DNA of 10,841 nucleotides. It comes from DATFMH01 sp035267045 (GTDB taxonomy: Bacteria; Bacteroidota; Rhodothermia; Balneolales; DATFMH01). The position numbers and the translations under genes were made by a program. Below are positions 7,673 through 10,841 of this stretch, in pieces (position 1 is the first letter of the stretch; each line of letters opens with the position of its first letter). The stretch spans positions 1-10,841 of the forward strand of contig DATFMH010000109.1 in the NCBI GenBank assembly GCA_035267045.1, given 5' to 3'. The notes beneath the pieces were generated by a model. That model made no database searches, had not been told where the DNA came from, and was given only the letters and a program-made list of their open reading frames with translations.

Positions 7673-9227
7673 AGCAAAACATCGATTGATTGTCATTGGC
7701 GATAGCCTTTCCCAGGGTTTTAGTAACGGATGCATCTATCGTACAGATCTGAATTATCCATCCATGCTTATTCACAGCCTGGGAGATGATATTACATTTG
7801 AACAACCTCATTTCACATCACAGGGTGGATTACCCCTGAATTTGGAAATTTTAGTCCGGGGACTGTGTGATATTTATGGAAAAACAATTAAACCGACAGA
7901 CTATCCATCGGCTTTAAAATACCTGTATTCCACCTCACGCCGTATAAAACGTTTTTGGGATGGGGAATATATTCCACTTAATGAAGAACGAGACTTACCT
8001 TATCATAATCAGTCTATTTGGGGGCAAACGATAGCCGACAGCTGGCTGATGAACGAAAAAATCAGCAGGGAGTATATTGAGACACATCCTCCCCGGTTTA
8101 ACCTGATGAATATCATGCATGGTAATGCCATGTACACTACGGCACGCCGTGTTCTGAATCCTAGTTTTACAAAAGAATATGAACTAAACAGCATGATTGA
8201 CAATGCCCGTTATTTTGCTGAAAACGGGGGCATTGAAAACCTGATTGTCTACCTGGGTTCAAATAATATTGTAGGAGCTGTAACGGAGTTGAATATACGC
8301 TATTCCGAGGATGATCATTTGGAAGTCCCCCCCTATCAAAGACCATATACGGTTGCCCGACCTGAACATTTTGAATATCTGTATCGAAAACTTGCCGAGA
8401 AAGTGAGTTCGCTGGGTGCACAAAATATAATAACCGGAACCATACCCTATGTCACCATTCCACCGGTGAGCCGTGGTATCAATGCCAATCGATCTCAAAA
8501 ATCGAGGGGTTATTTTGATTACTATACGAGATTCTGGATTTGGGACGACAGCTTCGATCCGGATATTCATCCCTATCTGACTAAAGATGAAGCAATTGAA
8601 CTAGATATTATTGTCGATGAATATAACCGTATCATTCATAAAATAGCTGATGAATACGGTTGGATTGTTGTTCCGTTAAATAAGATGATTGACGGGCTTG
8701 GAAACCGTCGTAAAGGAGACGACTACCTTATTCCATTTCCCGAAGGGCTCATCGAGGCATTAAAACACTATAAGAATACGGAATACATGGTTCTCGGGGA
8801 AAACCATGCAAAACTGACCTCCGATTATTTTCGCCTGGATGATGAAACGGGCCAATTATACAAAGGCGGGATTTTCAGCTTAGACGGTTTACACCCGACA
8901 ACTATCGGTTACGGACTCATCGCACAGGAATTTTATGACACCATGAAGGCAAATGGCATTCACTTTAAAAGACCCATCGACTGGGACTTCATCGTATCCA
9001 ACGACAGCCTGATCACCTATCCGCCTTACCTGCTTATTGAGCTTCGAAAGATATTACGTTTTCTATCTCTCGGACCGCGTGAGCAATGGTCGAGACTCAG
9101 TTCCAACTTGTTCCTGCAGGTTATGAATCTGTTTAATCCGGGTGACGGCAGAGAGGAAAAGCACAAAAAAGATAATATTTTCAAAGCACCGGCAAATTCC
9201 GAAGAGATCGGTACCGCAAAAGATTAA
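7659..9227 (+). CDS. Large SGNH/GDSL-family hydrolase
   Basis: This 522-residue protein carries the SGNH hydrolase blocks in order. Block I is VIGDSLSQGF (12-21), with the expected nucleophile Ser16. Block III is VYLGSNNIVGA (197-207), the GxND-like element. Block V is LDGLHPTTIGYG (408-419), with Asp409 and His412 completing the triad. It is much longer than typical GDSL enzymes of 200-350 residues: over 170 residues separate blocks I and III, about 200 separate III and V, and a tail of about 100 residues follows. No signal peptide or membrane segment is visible, so a cytoplasmic enzyme is most likely. The family includes esterases, lipases and deacetylases; the substrate is unknown. The start is taken as TTG 7659 because a stop lies only 13 bases upstream in frame, and the next ATG falls after the catalytic Ser. 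It has no close operon partner. Confidence 0.85.
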   Translation: MFRNKAKHRLIVIGDSLSQGFSNGCIYRTDLNYPSMLIHSLGDDITFEQPHFTSQGGLPLNLEILVRGLCDIYGKTIKPTDYPSALKYLYSTSRRIKRFWDGEYIPLNEERDLPYHNQSIWGQTIADSWLMNEKISREYIETHPPRFNLMNIMHGNAMYTTARRVLNPSFTKEYELNSMIDNARYFAENGGIENLIVYLGSNNIVGAVTELNIRYSEDDHLEVPPYQRPYTVARPEHFEYLYRKLAEKVSSLGAQNIITGTIPYVTIPPVSRGINANRSQKSRGYFDYYTRFWIWDDSFDPDIHPYLTKDEAIELDIIVDEYNRIIHKIADEYGWIVVPLNKMIDGLGNRRKGDDYLIPFPEGLIEALKHYKNTEYMVLGENHAKLTSDYFRLDDETGQLYKGGIFSLDGLHPTTIGYGLIAQEFYDTMKANGIHFKRPIDWDFIVSNDSLITYPPYLLIELRKILRFLSLGPREQWSRLSSNLFLQVMNLFNPGDGREEKHKKDNIFKAPANSEEIGTAKD

Positions 9228-9277
9228 CATTTCACATATCATCGGATATTTCCGAAATTAACATTTATGACCGTGAA

Positions 9278-9298
9278 CCCTTTGCTCTTTGCCTTTTG
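9278..9298. repeat. Short heptamer repeat, NNNTTTG x3
   Basis: Three consecutive 7-bp units each end in TTTG: CCCTTTG, CTCTTTG, CCTTTTG, followed by a partial CC. The tract sits between the SGNH gene (50 bp after its stop) and hemG (59 bp before its start). The TTTGCC core is shared with the other heptamer tracts of this window. No promoter or ribosome-binding site is evident in the 130-bp gap. Confidence 0.55.
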
Positions 9299-9357
9299 CC
9301 ACATCGATAAATATTATTTAGAACTGACATTATTTATTATAACCTATTATTGAGTTT

Positions 9358-10731
9358 ATGTATTCAATCGGAATCATTGGCGGTGGTATAACCGGACTTA
9401 CAACGGCATTCAATCTGTCACTCAAAGACTTTGAAGTTTCGATATATGAGAAGCAGGAACGTGTTGGCGGGGTTATAAGATCATTCCGGAAAGATGGCTG
9501 GCTGGCAGAAGGCGGGCCACATACCCTCATGGAGACAAATGACCGGATTCGCGACCTGGTAATAAAATTGAACCTGGAAGGCGAACGTCTTTATGGTGAT
9601 AATCAATCAAAAAAACGATTTATCGTCAGGAATAAAACACCCCATGCTTTGCCTTCATCCCTCGGTTCTTTTTTGAGTACAAAACTCTTTACAACATCGG
9701 CAAAAATTCGCCTTTTGAAAGAACCCTTTATTTCACCCTGGGATAATAGTGAAGAAGAAAGCCTGGCCCATTTTGTAAAACGTAGATTGGGACAGGAATT
9801 CCTCGATTATGCTATTAATCCATTCGTTGCCGGTGTCTATGCAGGCGACCCCAAACAACTGTCGGTGAAAGAGGCATTCGGAAAATTATATGATTTAGAA
9901 CAGAAGTACGGCTCTTTAATCAAAGGACAGATCAAAGGTGCAAAAGAACGAAAAAAACGTGCTGATGTCTCCAAACAAAAAGCCCGCCTTTTTTCTTTCA
10001 GGGAAGGAATAGAAACTATACCACGTGCTATACAAACCAGATTATCTGAACGGATTATATTGAATGCTGAAGTGACTGAAATTTCGAAAGAGGGACAACA
10101 ATGGGAAATAACGTACCAAAAGAATGGAACAATCAAGAGAGCCAAACACGATATTGTTCTTTATACCGGACCTATCTATGCACTATCCGATATTTCATTT
10201 GATCATAAGGAAATAATAAAATCAATGGCGGAGGAAATATATTATCCACCTGTAAGTGCGCTAACACTTGGTTTCCGGCGAAAAGATATCGTTCACCCGC
10301 TTGACGGTTTTGGCATGCTTATTCCTGAAAAAGAAAACTGCAGCATTCTGGGAACATTGTTTACTTCAACTCTTTTTCCCGGACGTGCTCCTGAGGATCA
10401 CGTGACCCTGGCTTCATTTATCGGTGGTGCGAGAAGTCCCTCTATTGCCGGTCTTCCCGAAGATAAACTCGTTGAGCTGACCATGAAAGACTTACATACA
10501 ATACTTGGATTAGAAGGTAAGCCGGTATTTATTCATCATGTTCATTGGGAAAAAGCTATTCCCCAGTATACGATCGGCTATGGTTTACATAAACAAAAAA
10601 TGGATAAGCTGGAATCTGATAATCCCGGTTTTTTCATTGCCGGTAACTATCGCTTTGGCATATCTGTAAGTGACTGCATCACGGCCGGATATGAGACGGC
10701 CGAACGAATTGAAGAGTTTGTGTCTAATTAG
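9358..10731 (+). CDS. hemG: Protoporphyrinogen oxidase, oxygen-dependent FAD type
   Basis: The product has 457 residues, the size of the FAD-dependent oxidase (called HemG in family TIGR00562, HemY in Bacillus) that oxidises protoporphyrinogen IX to protoporphyrin IX, or coproporphyrinogen III in the coproporphyrin branch. The FAD-binding GIIGGGITGL is at 5-14, followed by YEKQERVGG (30-38) and the GWLAEGGPHT segment (47-56). NPFVAGVYAGDPKQLSVKEA (154-173) is a family hallmark. The C-terminal FAD contact is FFIAGNYRFGISVSDCITAG (425-444). The start is ATG with no clear Shine-Dalgarno. The enzyme uses O2, so haem synthesis here is aerobic. hemD, an earlier step, lies about 4.7 kb away on the other strand; no other haem gene is in the window. 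Coproporphyrinogen versus protoporphyrinogen specificity cannot be told from the sequence alone. Confidence 0.93.
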   Translation: MYSIGIIGGGITGLTTAFNLSLKDFEVSIYEKQERVGGVIRSFRKDGWLAEGGPHTLMETNDRIRDLVIKLNLEGERLYGDNQSKKRFIVRNKTPHALPSSLGSFLSTKLFTTSAKIRLLKEPFISPWDNSEEESLAHFVKRRLGQEFLDYAINPFVAGVYAGDPKQLSVKEAFGKLYDLEQKYGSLIKGQIKGAKERKKRADVSKQKARLFSFREGIETIPRAIQTRLSERIILNAEVTEISKEGQQWEITYQKNGTIKRAKHDIVLYTGPIYALSDISFDHKEIIKSMAEEIYYPPVSALTLGFRRKDIVHPLDGFGMLIPEKENCSILGTLFTSTLFPGRAPEDHVTLASFIGGARSPSIAGLPEDKLVELTMKDLHTILGLEGKPVFIHHVHWEKAIPQYTIGYGLHKQKMDKLESDNPGFFIAGNYRFGISVSDCITAGYETAERIEEFVSN

Positions 10732-10766
10732 CATAGGGCAAAGCGCACAGTGTATGGCGTGAAATT
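10732..10766. repeat. Degenerate heptamer units adjoining hemG
   Basis: Five 7-bp units, CATAGGG, CAAAGCG, CACAGTG, TATGGCG and TGAAATT, run from the base after the hemG stop to the perfect array that follows, in the same register. On the minus strand they read as CGCTTTG CCCTATG-like units with the same TTTGCC core as the tracts at 158-165 and 9288-9300. They look like decayed relatives of the neighbouring array. Confidence 0.5.
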
Positions 10767-10841
10767 ATGCTCCATGCTCCATGCTCCATGCTCCATGCTC
10801 CATGCTCCATGCTCCATGCTCCATGCTCCATGCTCCATGCT
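10767..10841. repeat. Perfect ATGCTCC tandem array, 10.7 copies, cut by window end
   Basis: Ten complete copies of ATGCTCC plus five bases of an eleventh run without a mismatch to the last base of the window. The true length is unknown. Perfect copies indicate recent expansion by slippage. Every frame on both strands is free of stop codons, because 7 is not a multiple of 3 and the 21-bp super-period lacks them, so open frames here are not evidence for a gene. Confidence 0.95.

Noticed and set aside
8259..8570. Minus-strand frame of 103 codons inside the SGNH gene, with similar antisense frames at 6942-7274, 9837-10145 and 3109-3363
   Set aside because: All lie wholly within strongly supported genes on the other strand and show no family motifs.
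9242..9255. TCGGA-TATT-TCCGA hairpin after the SGNH gene
   Set aside because: A 5-bp stem without a following T-run is too weak to call a terminator.
10767..10841. Open frames coding repeated MLHAPCS on the plus strand
   Set aside because: A 7-bp array lacks stops in all six frames by arithmetic, so openness carries no coding information.
1..10841. Search for a CRISPR array, toxin-antitoxin pair, transposase, phage or defence module
   Set aside because: The only arrays have 7-bp units without spacers, and every sizeable gene has a housekeeping, envelope or general hydrolase assignment.

Overview
The window is AT-rich chromosomal DNA of a Gram-negative bacterium, most likely from Bacteroidota or a close relative in the FCB group (Balneolota and Rhodothermota are possible). 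Four things support this. There is an outer-membrane Omp85-type barrel ending in a terminal Phe. Starts lack clear Shine-Dalgarno sequences, and two or three genes appear to begin at TTG. The divergent gap at 6268-6468 carries TAnnTTTG elements like the Bacteroides-type -7 box on both strands. Genes are separated by heptamer-periodic intergenic repeats. The lineage is inferred, not proven.

Layout: eight protein genes are well supported. A TauE/SafE-family membrane exporter (minus strand) and mutS2 (plus strand) diverge from a gap of about 220 bp. mutS2 then converges on a three-gene minus-strand cluster, read in the order AhpD/CMD-like protein, BamA/TamA-type outer-membrane barrel, and a divergent uroporphyrinogen-III synthase (hemD); the gaps are 21 and 32 bp. 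A divergent promoter region separates that cluster from three plus-strand genes: a membrane-anchored alpha/beta hydrolase, a large SGNH/GDSL hydrolase, and an oxygen-type protoporphyrinogen oxidase (hemG/hemY type). The two haem genes therefore lie in different transcription units about 4.7 kb apart. Otherwise the content is housekeeping and envelope genes.

The most distinctive feature is a set of intergenic tracts with a strict 7-bp period, at 116-171, 9278-9298 and 10732-10841. They share a TTTGCC/GGCAAA core. The last starts on the base after the hemG stop codon and becomes a perfect ATGCTCC array that runs off the window end. These resemble the heptamer repeats known from cyanobacteria (STRRs). 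I see no CRISPR array, transposase, phage gene, tRNA or rRNA, and no clear new multi-gene defence or biosynthetic system.

Secondary points are start-site corrections for the exporter and the AhpD-like gene, a small ORF overlapping the start of the SGNH gene, and a set of competing inverted repeats in the convergent gap.
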